In this document: piece after piece, positions 54,399 through 64,000 of the stretch
Numbering within the stretch: position 1 is the first letter of the stretch
Layout: each line of letters opens with the position of its first letter
Assembly: GCF_002836945.1 (NCBI RefSeq)
Contig: NZ_NIJM01000002.1
Span: forward strand, 86,926 to 150,925
DNA length: 64,000 nt
Direction: 5' to 3'
Source of the DNA: Shewanella chilikensis
GTDB lineage: Bacteria; Pseudomonadota; Gammaproteobacteria; Enterobacterales; Shewanellaceae
Program-made: the position numbers and the translations under genes
The notes under the pieces: generated by a model
Seen by the model: the letters and a program-made list of their open reading frames with translations, nothing else
Told to the model about the DNA's origin: nothing
Database searches by the model: none

Positions 54399-55056
54399 GA
54401 ATGCGCCCTTGCTGCAGGTGCCAGCGGCGCTGCATATAGGCGGCGGCCGTTTCGCTGTGGGTGACCATCAGAATGGCACTGCCGGCATCGGCGGCGAGAG
54501 CGCACAAAAGCTGCATCACCTCATCACCGGCGGCGGCATCCAGGTTGCCTGTCGGTTCATCGGCCAGCAGCAATTCAGGCCTATGGGCCAGGGCGCGGGC
54601 AATGGCTACTCTCTGCTGTTGACCACCGCTGAGGCTTTCGACTTCCCGGTTCAACAGTGGCGTTAGCCCCAGTGCCTGCACAAGGTGATCGCACCAGGCT
54701 TGCCAGCCTTCACCGAGCAGCGACAGGGGAAAGAGAATATTGTCGCGAACATTGAGCGGCGTCAGTAGGTTGAATTGCTGGAACACCACTCCCAGATGGC
54801 GGCGGCGAAAGGCGCTCCACTGTTTGTCCTGCCAGCGGCTGCTGTCTTGACCTGCCAGCAGAATGCGGCCCTGATCCGGGTGCTCAAAACCGGCTATCAG
54901 ATTCAGCAGTGTGCTCTTGCCGCTGCCACTGGGGCCGGTCAATGCCACCGTCTCGCCGGGTTTGATCTCCAGGCTGAGATTTTCCAGCACCCTGTGGGGG
55001 CGATCGCCGTCCAAAAATCCTTTGCTTACCCCTTCCAGCAACACCTGGCTCTGCAT
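54391..55056 (-). CDS. ABC exporter ATP-binding protein, LolD/MacB-type
   Basis: A 221-residue ATPase with Walker A GPSGSGKST, signature LSGGQQQRVAIARAL, Walker B LLLADEPTGNLD and the LolD-like VFQQFNLLTPLNVRDNI Q-loop. It powers the FtsX-type permease. The ATG at 55056 has AGGAG upstream and gives MQSQVLLEG; the frame runs to 55098 without a better start. First gene of a three-gene operon (ATPase, permease, AttH-like lipoprotein). Confidence 0.92.
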   Translation of the reverse strand: MQSQVLLEGVSKGFLDGDRPHRVLENLSLEIKPGETVALTGPSGSGKSTLLNLIAGFEHPDQGRILLAGQDSSRWQDKQWSAFRRRHLGVVFQQFNLLTPLNVRDNILFPLSLLGEGWQAWCDHLVQALGLTPLLNREVESLSGGQQQRVAIARALAHRPELLLADEPTGNLDAAAGDEVMQLLCALAADAGSAILMVTHSETAAAYMQRRWHLQQGRIHE

Positions 55057-55297
55057 TTGAACTCCTGTGAACCGCAGTAATCTGCTACAGCATAACAAGT
55101 TTTTTCAATCGGTGAACTCGACTTTCGGCTGTTGTTGCCGCTTAAACCGAACTAAGTTCTGTTGCTTGGGATTAGCCCAAGATCAACATTTTTGCAGTAA
55201 ACAGGGCGAGAGTCGGTTTTGGCCCTTGAGCCGGAGGCCATTTAGGCGCAAACTGTGTCACCTGCCACGAATAACGTGGTAATCCGTTCGGATGAAG

Positions 55298-55508
55298 GTA
55301 GCAGGAGAGTGGGGAATCGCCCCCACACCGACGAGGCAATTTCCACCGGTTAACCCGGTTGGAGGTACTCTTTCAGGTGCCGGTCAGCATTGACGGCGTG
55401 GACTGTTACTGGACGAGCCTCTGGAGAGACCGGGCATGCCCCGGCGCCGAAGGCGAAAGTGCCGGCTTAGGCCAGCGCGAAACGCTCAGGCAAAAGGACA
55501 GAGGAGAG
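55298..55508 (+). promoter_or_regulatory. Tandem glycine riboswitch
   Basis: Two aptamers lie head to tail. The first (about 55298-55400) has GCAGGAGAGT and ACCGACGAGGCAA and is somewhat degenerate. The second (about 55405-55508) is canonical: CTCTGGAGAGACC, GCGCCGAAGGCGAAAG and CGCTCAGGCAAAAGGACAGAGG. The downstream gene is a sodium:alanine/glycine symporter, a known target of this class. The AGAGGAGAGG tail can pair with CCTCT downstream (about 55526), a possible expression platform. Confidence 0.92.
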
Positions 55509-55628
55509 GATGATTGCACCGCCTTGCCTCTGGTGAACTTTCGCTTTTGGCCTCTGCTGCCGCGGTTTCGCAGCCATTTCTTTTCCTCCTCCGTTTATTA
55601 ATTTTGATGTTTAATAACTGAGGAATCT

Positions 55629-56996
55629 ATGGATTTTCATGCACTTCTTACCCAGATAAACAGCATTGTCTGGGGACCTGCCACCTTACTCTTGCTGGTG
55701 GGAACCGGTATTTATCTGAGCTTCAGGTTGGGATTCATTCAACTGTTGCGTCTGCCGCTGGCGCTGCAGTTGTTGTTCAAACCCGCCAATGGCAAGGGGG
55801 AGCTCTCCTCTTTTGCCGCGCTCTGTACTGCTTTGTCGGCCACCATAGGCACGGGCAATATTGTCGGGGTGGCTACTGCCATCAAACTCGGTGGCCCCGG
55901 CGCCCTGTTCTGGATGTGGGTTGCTGCCCTTTTTGGTATGGCCACCAAGTACGCCGAATGCCTATTGGCGCTTAAGTTTCGTACCACAGATCGCCACGGT
56001 AACATCGCCGGTGGCCCCATGTACTACATAGAAAAAGGCCTGGGGCTCGGTTGGTTGGCCAAGCTGTTTGCGGTTTTCGGTGTTGGGGTGGCGTTTTTCG
56101 GTATAGGAACTTTTGCCCAGGTCAATGCGATTTCTGAAGCTATGACCATCGCCTTTGATGTGCCAGCCTGGATTACTGCTGTGGTACTGACCTCGCTGGT
56201 GGCTGCTGTGACCTTAGGGGGTGTTAAACGGATTGCGGCTGTGGCGCAAAAGTTGGTGCCCACTATGGCTATAGGCTATGTGGTTGCCTGTCTTTGGGTG
56301 CTGCTGAGCGCCAGTGAGGCGATCCCGGATGCGATAGCACTGGTGCTGCATTCCGCCTTCAATCCAGTGGCGGCGACCGGTGGCTTTTTGGGGGCCGGTA
56401 TCGCCCTGGCGATTCAAACCGGGATTGCTCGTGGGGTATTCTCCAACGAGTCGGGTTTGGGTAGTGCTCCGATAGCGGCGGCAGCCGCCAAGACCAAGGA
56501 GCCGGTTGAGCAGGGGCTGGTGAGCATGACGGGCACCTTCTTCGACACCATTATCATCTGCACTATGACGGGTTTGGTGCTTATTCTTACCGGTGTCTGG
56601 AATGGCGATAGCGCCGGGGCTGGCATGACCAGCGCCGCTTTCTCCAGTGCTACCACGCCGCTGATTGGCCAGTATTTGGTAACCGTAGCGCTGGTGTGTT
56701 TCGCCTTTACCACCATTCTTGGCTGGAACTATTATGGCGATCGCTGCTGGAGCTATCTCACCAAGGGCCGCTGGATCCCGCTCTATCGCTGGTTGTTTCT
56801 CGGACTTATCGCCTCGGGCGCCTTTATCACGCTGGATCTCATCTGGCTGCTCGCCGACATAGTCAACGGCTTGATGGCGATACCCAATCTGATTGCCATT
56901 ATAGGTCTGCGCCATCTGGTGCTGGCAGAAACCCGCAGTTATTTTCAGCGTCTGCGTGGCTGCAGTGATGAGGCCATGGCTCAGGCTGATAGCTGA
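55629..56996 (+). CDS. Sodium:alanine/glycine symporter (AGCS family)
   Basis: A 455-residue symporter with about 11 helices. AGCS motifs are seen: LSATIGTGNIVGVATAIKLGGPGALFWMW, GGPMYYIEKGLG and FSNESGLGSAPIAAAAA. It imports alanine or glycine with sodium. Control by a glycine riboswitch 120 bases upstream suggests that glycine is a substrate. Whether glycine turns expression off (uptake) or on cannot be told from the sequence. The ATG follows CTGAGGAATCT. Confidence 0.94.
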   Translation: MDFHALLTQINSIVWGPATLLLLVGTGIYLSFRLGFIQLLRLPLALQLLFKPANGKGELSSFAALCTALSATIGTGNIVGVATAIKLGGPGALFWMWVAALFGMATKYAECLLALKFRTTDRHGNIAGGPMYYIEKGLGLGWLAKLFAVFGVGVAFFGIGTFAQVNAISEAMTIAFDVPAWITAVVLTSLVAAVTLGGVKRIAAVAQKLVPTMAIGYVVACLWVLLSASEAIPDAIALVLHSAFNPVAATGGFLGAGIALAIQTGIARGVFSNESGLGSAPIAAAAAKTKEPVEQGLVSMTGTFFDTIIICTMTGLVLILTGVWNGDSAGAGMTSAAFSSATTPLIGQYLVTVALVCFAFTTILGWNYYGDRCWSYLTKGRWIPLYRWLFLGLIASGAFITLDLIWLLADIVNGLMAIPNLIAIIGLRHLVLAETRSYFQRLRGCSDEAMAQADS

Positions 56997-57439
56997 TAGC
57001 TGTCAAGGGATGCAAACAGTCTTCACACCGCCTTATCCTGGTTAACCTGGCAGGCGGTTTAAGGTTGTCACTATTTGCCGGCTCCTATTCGGTAGCCGCT
57101 GCTGATATATTACTGGGCTATCTGGCGGAAAGGGGCTGATAGCTCAGCGTTATACACTATGTTTAACAAGAGTTTATTTTACGCCGTGAGTTTAGCTTGT
57201 TGTTAGCCAGCAGTGTTTTATCCGGCGCTCGCTGATGGATGAATTTTATGTAAATTCGCGCCGAGTTACTTGTGTAACATTATGGCTAATGCTTAAATAA
57301 CAAGATTAATTTTTGACCTGTAATCAGTTGGTTGTCTTCAGTCGCCTGATGTACTTCGGCATTGATTGCCCAAGAGGGTGTGCCTGACAGAGGCTCTGCT
57401 GTTGCAGAGATACAAGGATATAGTCAGAGAGGCAGATTT
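56997..57439. other. Intergenic region before the hybrid kinase
   Basis: About 440 bases with no gene. A weak hairpin (ACCGCCT at 57027 / AGGCGGT at 57052) follows the symporter and may terminate it. The rest looks like a promoter region, with AT-rich blocks near 57180 and 57290. Confidence 0.5.
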
Positions 57440-60400
57440 ATGCCGGATAGCAAGACACTCAGGACTTTTCGCAGCCGCATTCTGTTTCAAATAGCTGTTC
57501 CCTTGATCATTATCATGACTGTGATCTCAGGGATCACCGGCTGGTATAACTATCAGGATGAAGAAAAGGCCTTCTTTACCGATCTGGCCGAAAAAGCCGA
57601 CTTTGCTGCCAAGCGGCTCGAATTTGAATTGTCTTTGGCGCAGCGCAATACCCAAACTCTGGCCTACAGCCTGGGGCATCTTGAGTCATTCGAGCGCCTG
57701 CAGCAAGCTGACAATCTTTATCAACTGCTTAAAGACAGATTGCAGCGCAACCCCAATTTTTATGGCAGCGCCATTGCCTTTCAGCCCGGATTTCTGCCCG
57801 GGCAAAAACGCTTCGCGCCCTATGCTTTTCGCCAGGATCTTTCTATTGCGATTATGGACATAGGTCAGGAAGCCTATGATTACACCAGCGGCGAATGGGG
57901 ATGGTGGACCGAGGCGCTTAAGCATCCTGACGGTTATTGGGCTCCTCCTTATTTCGACGAGGGGGCCGGCAATGCCTTGATGATCACCTTCTCACAGCCT
58001 TTTGGCAGTGAAGCTGCACCTTTGGGAGTCATAACCACAGATCTGGCGCTTTCCAGCTTGCCGATTCGCTTGGGAATCGATCCCAAAAAGCTGTTGGTGT
58101 TGGATAACCAGGGGCGGCTCATCTATCACCCGGACAATAATCTTAGCCGCAATGCCAAATTGGAAGATTGGCTCGTCAATACCGCCGCTGGAAAGGAAGC
58201 GGCACAACATATCTACGCCGCCGACACTCCTGAAGTAGCACTGAGTGACCTCAATGGTGTGCAGTACCTTGCCAGTGTTGCCAGAGTGGCGCCACTGGAA
58301 TGGCGGGTGTTGGTGATTACCCCACAAAAACAGTTGTTACGCGCTTTCCTTCAGGATTTCAGCTCGTTAACAATCAACCTGTTGTTGTTGGCCATATTGT
58401 TGCTGGTGACCAGTTACTGGAGTGCCAAGCGTCTCACCCAGCCCCTGGAGCAGTTGGAAGCCGGGATAGTGGATTTCAGCAAGGGATTGATAAAACGTTT
58501 ACAAAAGCCTGAAGGCGTAGTGCGGGAAATTGCGACTCTCAGCAATAAATTCAATGAGATGGCTGAAATCCTCGAGGAGAGAGAACAGGCACTGCTCGAC
58601 TCCCGAGGCAACAGATTTGCCAAGCTTATCGACGGCATGAGTGACAAGTCCTTCTATTGCTCTATGGATCCTTACGGTGCGATAGTGCAGGCCAGCGATG
58701 GGGTGGAGAAGGTGTTGGGCATCTCCCCAGAGGTGCTCAGGCGCAAGTATCAACGGCTCTTTTCCAGCAACAGCATCAACGAAGCAAATTGGCAGTATAT
58801 GGAACAGGCGCTGGCCGGCGAGTCTGTGCCGCCGCATCAGGTGGAGTTGGCCGATGCCGAAGGTGGGCTGAGACGTTTGGATCTGTTTATGCAGCCCTTA
58901 CTCGATGAGGAAGGCAAGTTGATTTCGGTGGAGATGCTGTTCAACGATGTTACCGAGCAGTTTTCCGCCGCGGCCTGGTCCAACGCAGTGCTGGAAGCGG
59001 CGCCAGAGGCGATGCTGATTGTCGATGAAAATGGCATGCTGGTGTTCTCCAACAGCCGTTGTCAGGAGCTGTTCGGCTATAACGCCGAGGAGATGCTCAA
59101 GCTCAACATAGATCAATTGTTGCCGGAAGTGGATCGTTTGCAGCATGCGGCCAAGCGTCATACCTTTGTGACTGACGGTAAGGATCGCATGATGGCCAAG
59201 GGCAAGGCGCTGCAGGCACTCAAGTGTAATGGCTCCCAGTTTCCGGTGCAGATAGGTTTGAGCCTGTTACCGGCCGATCATAAGGGCAAACGCCAGGTAG
59301 CAGCATCGATTCGGGATCTGACCGAGCAACTGGCGGTAGAGCGTAAAATTCGCGAGAGCGAGAGCCGTTTTCGCGGTCTGGTATCCAATATCCCCGGCGC
59401 CGTTTATCGTACCCGGGTCGATGAACAGTGGACCATGGAGTATGTCAGCGACAATATCACAGAGATAAGCGGTTATCCGGCCTGGCATTTCATCGACAGC
59501 AAGAAGCGCAGTTATGGCTCCCTGGTCATAGATGAAGACAAGCAGCTGTGTATTGACACCATAAACTCGGCTCTGGCCGAGCAGCAAGCCTTTGATGTTG
59601 AGTATCGCATTCGCCACCGGGATGGCAGCGTGCGTTGGATCCATGAAAAGGGTAAGGCCAGTTACGACGAAGATGGGAATCCTCTCTGGTTCGATGGTAG
59701 CCTCAACGACATTACCGACAGCAAACTGGCTCAGGAAAAGATGGAGCAGTCGCGGGAGCAACTGGAAACCATCACTGAGTCTGTGCCCAGTACTGTGTAT
59801 CAACTGTTTTGGCAAGGCCCGCAGCAACGCAGATTCACCTTCCTTTCCAGTGCAGCCATTGCCACTTTGGGCCACCACAAGAATGAGGTAATGGCCGATT
59901 TTGAACTGGTGGCCGAGCGGATCGTTACTGAAGATAGAGACAGTATTATTCGGCTGCTTTCCGGTGAAGGGGGGCTGCAGTGGATCAAAGAGTTTCGCTA
60001 CCGTCATCCTTCCGGCGAGGTACGTTGGCTTGAGGCCGGTGCCAAAGGCAGTAAACAGCAGGATGGCATGCTTTGGAACGGTTATCTGACCGATATCAGC
60101 GGCCGTAAAAAGATGGAAACCGAGCTGGCTCAGAGTGAGGCCCATTTCCGCGCCCTGTTTGATAACGCAGGCATAGGCATAGTCAATCTGGATGATCGCG
60201 GCACCATAATGGATTGTAACGGCCAATTCTGCAGTGATATGGGAATGAGCGCCGAACAGCTTAAACGTCGCTCGTTTGCCGAACTGATGCTGCCGGAAGA
60301 CAGAAGCAAAGTCAGCGAGTTGTACGAGTGCCTGCAGCAGAGTGACGATCACAGTGTCAGCGGCGAGTGGCGCCTGCTCAGTGCCTCGGGCGAGCCTATG

Positions 60401-62734
60401 TGGATGGCTGTCAACGCTTCTGAAATTGAGGAAGAAGGTGATCGTGAACGCTCAGTGGTCATGAGCATTGCCAATATTACCCGCTTGAAACTCTTGTCCA
60501 ATGAGCTGATGACGGCCAAAGATGAAGCCGATGCCGCCAACAAGGCCAAGAGCGACTTTCTTGCCAATATGTCCCACGAGATACGCACCCCGATGAATGC
60601 CATTATCGGTATGTCACAACTGTGCCTGCAGACCAAACTGGATAACAAACAGCGTAACTATGTGGAAAAAATTGAACGGGCGTCGCAATCCCTGCTGGGG
60701 ATCATCAATGACATTCTCGACTTCTCCAAGATTGAGGCCGGCAAGCTGGATATCGAAGTGGTGCCGTTCCAGCTCGACAGTATTTTGGAAGATCTCGGGG
60801 ATATGTTCTCGGAACGTGCCGCTGATAAACAATTGGAGCTGTTGTTTGCCGTGGCCCCTGGTGTGCCCAGTTATCTGGAAGGGGACCCGCTGCGCCTCAG
60901 TCAGGTGTTGATTAACCTGATGAACAACGCCATTAAATTTACCGAGCGTGGCGAAGTGATGCTGTCGATAACTGAGCTTAGCCGCGAGCAGGATGAAGTG
61001 ATCCTGAGATTCGCAGTGCGCGACAGTGGTATAGGTCTGACGGCCGAGCAGCAGGCCAGGTTGTTTAAGTCTTTCAGCCAGGCAGACACCTCAACCACCC
61101 GTAAATACGGTGGTACCGGGCTTGGGCTGGCGATTTCCAAACAGCTGGTGGAACTGATGGAGGGTGAAATCGGTGTCGAGAGCCAGTTTGGCAACGGCAG
61201 TTGCTTCTTCTTTACCGTGCGGCTCAAAGTGGCGGAAAACGACAAGCTGAATGTCGAGCAGGAACTGGAAGGTATGCCCATTCTGGTGGTCGATGACAAC
61301 GGCACCGCCAGAGATATCTTGCGCACTACGCTCGAGAGCATGGGCTTTGCCGTCGACTGTGCCCGCAGCGGCATGGAGGCGCTGGATAAGGTGAAGCGCA
61401 AGCCCTACAAGATGGCCCTGATCGATTGGAAAATGCCTGAGATGGACGGTATGGAAACTGCCCGGCAAATATTGCAGCTAAAGGAGCCGCCGCTGATCCT
61501 CATGGTATCGGCCCACGCCAACAGTGACTTTATCGAACAGTTGGAGCAACTCGGGATCAACGGCTATATCACCAAGCCGGTCAGTGCCTCCAGATTACTC
61601 GACGGCATTATGTTGGCGCTTGGACGTCAGGGGCATATTCCCGTCAGGCGCAAGGTACTGGATCTCGAATCGCTGCAACTGGCGGCTCTTGTTGGCAAAC
61701 GCGTGCTGCTGGTGGAAGACAATGAGATGAATCAGGAGGTGGCGACCGAGTTTCTCGAGCAGGTAGGCATAGACTTGTCTATCGCAGAAAACGGCCAGAT
61801 AGCGCTGGATAAGCTGGCGCAGCAGCAGTTTGATCTTGTGCTGATGGACTGCCAGATGCCAGTAATGGACGGCTATCAGGCCACAGAGGCGCTGCGCAAG
61901 ATGCCAGGGCTTGAGCAGTTACCTGTGGTCGCCATGACGGCCAATGCCATGGCCGGCGATAAGGAGATGTGCCTGAGGGCCGGCATGAATGATCACATTG
62001 CCAAGCCGATAGAAGTCAGCCTCTTGTATCAGGTGTTGTTGCAGTATCTGGGAGGGGGACAAGCCCCAGTTGCAGGGAATAATAACACAGGTATGGCCGA
62101 TGGAGATGATTCTGAGGATCTGGTGAGCTGGCCGGAACAAGAGAGCCTTGATATCGACCGGGGACTACAACTGGTGCAGCATTCCGAGCGCCTCTATCGA
62201 CGTATCCTCGAGCGTTTCCTAGGTAGTCAGGGCAACGTCGGCAAACGTATTCGCAAGGCGCTCAAGGAGCAACAGCAGGAAGAAGCGGTCAGGGTGGCGC
62301 ATACCCTAAAGGGGCTGGCCGGTAATCTCTGCTCTGAGCCTTTGGTGGAAGAGGCGCGGCAATTGGAAGCCAAGTTGGCAGCCGGCGAAGAGTGTGAGCA
62401 AGAGTTGCAGGCAGTGGAAAAGCGGGTCGCCGTTATTGTCGACGCCATTGCGGACTGGATGGGGGATAAGCCGCAAAGCGCTTCTCAGACGGAAGCTGAT
62501 GCCGCCGAGGAGATGGATACCGAGACGCTTAAAACCGCTTTGGAGCAACTGCAAAGCAGTCTGGAAGATGCTGATGCCGAAGCCGTCGTCCAACTGGAAG
62601 CATTGAGTCGCCGGGTGAGTAAACCGCTGTGGCAGCGCTTGAAACCTGTCAGCAGCATGGTTGGCAGCTATCAGTTTGATGATGCTGCCGATCTTGTCCG
62701 CGAGCTGCAGCAAGAGCTGAACGAGACTGAGTGA
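57440..62734 (+). CDS. Hybrid sensor histidine kinase (Cache, HAMP, multi-PAS, HisKA, two REC, Hpt)
   Basis: A 1764-residue phosphorelay kinase. Order: membrane helix (about 20-40), Cache-like periplasmic sensor ([21 protein letters not shown]), second helix (about 310-330), HAMP, four or more PAS domains (about 390-1030), HisKA with [10 protein letters not shown] (His1046), the ATPase domain ([13 protein letters not shown]), REC1 (Asp1329 in [11 protein letters not shown]), REC2 (Asp1470 in [11 protein letters not shown]) and a C-terminal Hpt domain (His1621 in [11 protein letters not shown]). All phosphotransfer residues are present, so it can complete its own relay. The ATG has AGAGAGGC upstream. 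The HD-GYP regulator gene follows after 91 bases and is the likely target. Confidence 0.93.
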   Translation: MPDSKTLRTFRSRILFQIAVPLIIIMTVISGITGWYNYQDEEKAFFTDLAEKADFAAKRLEFELSLAQRNTQTLAYSLGHLESFERLQQADNLYQLLKDRLQRNPNFYGSAIAFQPGFLPGQKRFAPYAFRQDLSIAIMDIGQEAYDYTSGEWGWWTEALKHPDGYWAPPYFDEGAGNALMITFSQPFGSEAAPLGVITTDLALSSLPIRLGIDPKKLLVLDNQGRLIYHPDNNLSRNAKLEDWLVNTAAGKEAAQHIYAADTPEVALSDLNGVQYLASVARVAPLEWRVLVITPQKQLLRAFLQDFSSLTINLLLLAILLLVTSYWSAKRLTQPLEQLEAGIVDFSKGLIKRLQKPEGVVREIATLSNKFNEMAEILEEREQALLDSRGNRFAKLIDGMSDKSFYCSMDPYGAIVQASDGVEKVLGISPEVLRRKYQRLFSSNSINEANWQYMEQALAGESVPPHQVELADAEGGLRRLDLFMQPLLDEEGKLISVEMLFNDVTEQFSAAAWSNAVLEAAPEAMLIVDENGMLVFSNSRCQELFGYNAEEMLKLNIDQLLPEVDRLQHAAKRHTFVTDGKDRMMAKGKALQALKCNGSQFPVQIGLSLLPADHKGKRQVAASIRDLTEQLAVERKIRESESRFRGLVSNIPGAVYRTRVDEQWTMEYVSDNITEISGYPAWHFIDSKKRSYGSLVIDEDKQLCIDTINSALAEQQAFDVEYRIRHRDGSVRWIHEKGKASYDEDGNPLWFDGSLNDITDSKLAQEKMEQSREQLETITESVPSTVYQLFWQGPQQRRFTFLSSAAIATLGHHKNEVMADFELVAERIVTEDRDSIIRLLSGEGGLQWIKEFRYRHPSGEVRWLEAGAKGSKQQDGMLWNGYLTDISGRKKMETELAQSEAHFRALFDNAGIGIVNLDDRGTIMDCNGQFCSDMGMSAEQLKRRSFAELMLPEDRSKVSELYECLQQSDDHSVSGEWRLLSASGEPMWMAVNASEIEEEGDRERSVVMSIANITRLKLLSNELMTAKDEADAANKAKSDFLANMSHEIRTPMNAIIGMSQLCLQTKLDNKQRNYVEKIERASQSLLGIINDILDFSKIEAGKLDIEVVPFQLDSILEDLGDMFSERAADKQLELLFAVAPGVPSYLEGDPLRLSQVLINLMNNAIKFTERGEVMLSITELSREQDEVILRFAVRDSGIGLTAEQQARLFKSFSQADTSTTRKYGGTGLGLAISKQLVELMEGEIGVESQFGNGSCFFFTVRLKVAENDKLNVEQELEGMPILVVDDNGTARDILRTTLESMGFAVDCARSGMEALDKVKRKPYKMALIDWKMPEMDGMETARQILQLKEPPLILMVSAHANSDFIEQLEQLGINGYITKPVSASRLLDGIMLALGRQGHIPVRRKVLDLESLQLAALVGKRVLLVEDNEMNQEVATEFLEQVGIDLSIAENGQIALDKLAQQQFDLVLMDCQMPVMDGYQATEALRKMPGLEQLPVVAMTANAMAGDKEMCLRAGMNDHIAKPIEVSLLYQVLLQYLGGGQAPVAGNNNTGMADGDDSEDLVSWPEQESLDIDRGLQLVQHSERLYRRILERFLGSQGNVGKRIRKALKEQQQEEAVRVAHTLKGLAGNLCSEPLVEEARQLEAKLAAGEECEQELQAVEKRVAVIVDAIADWMGDKPQSASQTEADAAEEMDTETLKTALEQLQSSLEDADAEAVVQLEALSRRVSKPLWQRLKPVSSMVGSYQFDDAADLVRELQQELNETE

Positions 62735-62825
62735 CCCTGGCTATACTCAATAGGTAATGTGGGTCACAGGATATACCAGTGACGTCCAAGAGCGATGCGG
62801 AACCTGGAGTAAGAGGGAGATTGAG

Positions 62826-63857
62826 ATGGAAAAAGCCACTGTACTGGTGGTGGATGATACACCGGAGAATATTGATATTCTGCTCGGGATCCTCGGCGAT
62901 GACTATAAGCTCAAGGTGGCGATAGATGGCCCAAGAGCCTTGGCGTTGGCGCAGAAGAATCCTCCGGATCTAATCCTCCTGGATGTGATGATGCCGGGTA
63001 TGAATGGCTATGAGGTCTGTAAGCGTCTCAAGCAAGAGCCTATGACTTGCCATATTCCGGTGATCTTTGTCACCGCTCTCTCTGAAGTGGCCGATGAGAC
63101 CCAGGGGTTTGATTTGGGAGCCGTCGACTACATCACCAAACCTGTCAGTGCCCCGATAGTTAAGGCGCGGGTACGTAACCATCTGGCCCTCTATGATCAG
63201 CAGCGCTTGCTGGAACAACAGGTGCGTGAACGCACCCACGAGCTGGAACAGACCCGTTTCGAGATCATTCGTCGCCTGGGCCGCGCAGCCGAATACAAGG
63301 ATAACGAAACCGGCTTACACGTTATTCGCATGAGCCACTACGCCAAGCTACTGGCGCAGCAGGCCCAGTTGCCGGAACACTTCTGTGAACTACTCTATAA
63401 CGCGGCGCCCATGCATGATATTGGCAAGATAGGTACGCCGGACGCAGTGCTGAAAAAGCCAGCCAAGCTGGATGCCGAAGAGTGGAGAATCATGCAACAA
63501 CACGCCGAAATCGGCGCCGAGATTATTGGTGAACACCCGGATCCTCTACTGCAGATGTCCCGGCGCATTGCGCTGACCCACCACGAAAAGTGGGATGGCT
63601 CAGGTTATCCCAATGGTTTGAAAGGCGAAGATATTCCTATTGAGGGACGAATAGTCGCCATTGCCGATGTCTTCGATGCCCTGACTTCGATTCGACCTTA
63701 CAAGAAGGCCTGGAGCATAGAAGATACCATGGCGCTACTGGAGTCAGAGGCGGGGAAACACTTTGATCCTGAACTGGTGGAGTTCTTCAAACAGATACTG
63801 CCCCAGGTGATTGAGGTGCGTGATACTCATATGGAAACCGAGTCCGGCACCGAATAG
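62826..63857 (+). CDS. Response regulator with HD-GYP phosphodiesterase domain
   Basis: A 343-residue regulator. The receiver has phosphoacceptor Asp53 in LILLDVMMPGMNG and the lysine in DYITKP. After a coiled linker (residues 120-150) comes an HD-GYP domain with MHDIGKIG (His197, Asp198) and HHEKWDGSGYP (252-262), an intact metal site for hydrolysing c-di-GMP to GMP. The ATG at 62826 has AAGAGGGAG upstream. It is downstream of, and probably co-transcribed with, the large hybrid kinase. Opposite activity to the diguanylate cyclase at 23.6-24.5 kb, though no link is shown. Confidence 0.94.
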   Translation: MEKATVLVVDDTPENIDILLGILGDDYKLKVAIDGPRALALAQKNPPDLILLDVMMPGMNGYEVCKRLKQEPMTCHIPVIFVTALSEVADETQGFDLGAVDYITKPVSAPIVKARVRNHLALYDQQRLLEQQVRERTHELEQTRFEIIRRLGRAAEYKDNETGLHVIRMSHYAKLLAQQAQLPEHFCELLYNAAPMHDIGKIGTPDAVLKKPAKLDAEEWRIMQQHAEIGAEIIGEHPDPLLQMSRRIALTHHEKWDGSGYPNGLKGEDIPIEGRIVAIADVFDALTSIRPYKKAWSIEDTMALLESEAGKHFDPELVEFFKQILPQVIEVRDTHMETESGTE

Positions 63858-63895
63858 CAACAAACTGCGGATAAAAATAAAGGCGCCGACGGCGT

Positions 63896-63927
63896 AATGC
63901 CGTTCACTTAGTGTGAACGGCATTTTT
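63896..63927 (+). terminator. Terminator after the HD-GYP regulator
   Basis: AATGCCGTTCAC / GTGAACGGCATT, a 12-base perfect stem with a TTAGT loop and TTTTT. It shares its AATGCCGTTCA core with the terminator at 25186-25217. Confidence 0.92.
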
Positions 63928-64000
63928 CTTAGGCTTAATGGGATACTTGTTTTTACTCATTTTTAACGCACGTGGATAGGCTCTATCCCGTTTCCCATCA

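Noticed and set aside
59267..60352. A 361-residue minus-strand frame inside the hybrid kinase
   Set aside because: It lies wholly opposite the PAS region of the kinase and lacks any recognisable domain.

Overview
The window looks like chromosomal DNA of a marine gammaproteobacterium, most probably Shewanella, perhaps a species of moderate GC such as the S. algae group. This rests on gene content: a nap operon ordered napDAGHB, large Cache-type chemoreceptors, a MipA/DUF3019/two-component operon, a fused formate dehydrogenase, an UspE-like protein and a DUF5062 gene. No phage, transposase, CRISPR array, rRNA or tRNA gene was recognised. Coding density is high, strand switches are frequent, and several gene ends carry clear factor-independent terminators.

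Layout. 1-8 kb: the 3' end of ahpF, a small putative motility protein, a thioredoxin/DsbD-like membrane redox protein, a chemoreceptor, a small OmpA-like protein, the divergent ohr/ohrR peroxide pair and a short GlpD-family oxidoreductase. 8-16 kb: rlmC; a minus-strand operon of MipA/OmpV, DUF3019, response regulator and histidine kinase; a chromate transporter; a second chemoreceptor. 16-24 kb: a 1415-residue formate dehydrogenase fusion, then prfB (with the programmed +1 frameshift) and lysS, then a diguanylate cyclase. 24-33 kb: an unrecognised secreted protein, a DUF72 protein, a tyrosine/tryptophan permease preceded by a long structured leader with a possible leader peptide, a CidR-like LysR regulator divergent from lrgA-lrgB, an intergenic region rich in hairpins, and a dicarboxylate/amino-acid symporter. 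33-45 kb: ppa, fbp, a DPP IV-type peptidase, a CPA2 antiporter divergent from an UspE-like protein, a LysR regulator divergent from a 46-residue basic protein, DUF5062, acnA and a zinc-ribbon methyltransferase. 45-50.5 kb: periplasmic nitrate reductase napDAGHB, with a perfect 7-2-7 NarP/NarL-type site upstream. 50.6-55 kb: an ABC exporter (ATPase, FtsX-type permease) with an AttH/CrtC-like lipoprotein. 55.3-57 kb: a tandem glycine riboswitch and an AGCS symporter. 57.4-64 kb: a 1764-residue hybrid histidine kinase followed by a REC-HD-GYP response regulator.

How the genes fit together. The content is mainly respiratory and redox metabolism (Nap, formate dehydrogenase, AhpF, Ohr, thioredoxin/DsbD), signal transduction (two chemoreceptors, one classical two-component pair, one phosphorelay kinase with an HD-GYP output, one GGDEF enzyme) and amino-acid transport under RNA-level control (glycine riboswitch, possible attenuator before tyrP). 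No obviously new multi-gene defence or mobile system was seen. The least explained items are the MipA-DUF3019 two-component operon with its direct-repeat site, the tyrP leader, the hairpin cluster after lrgB, the ABC-AttH operon, a predicted lipoprotein form of NapB and the secreted protein at 24.6 kb. All family assignments come from reading motifs by eye; no database search was run.
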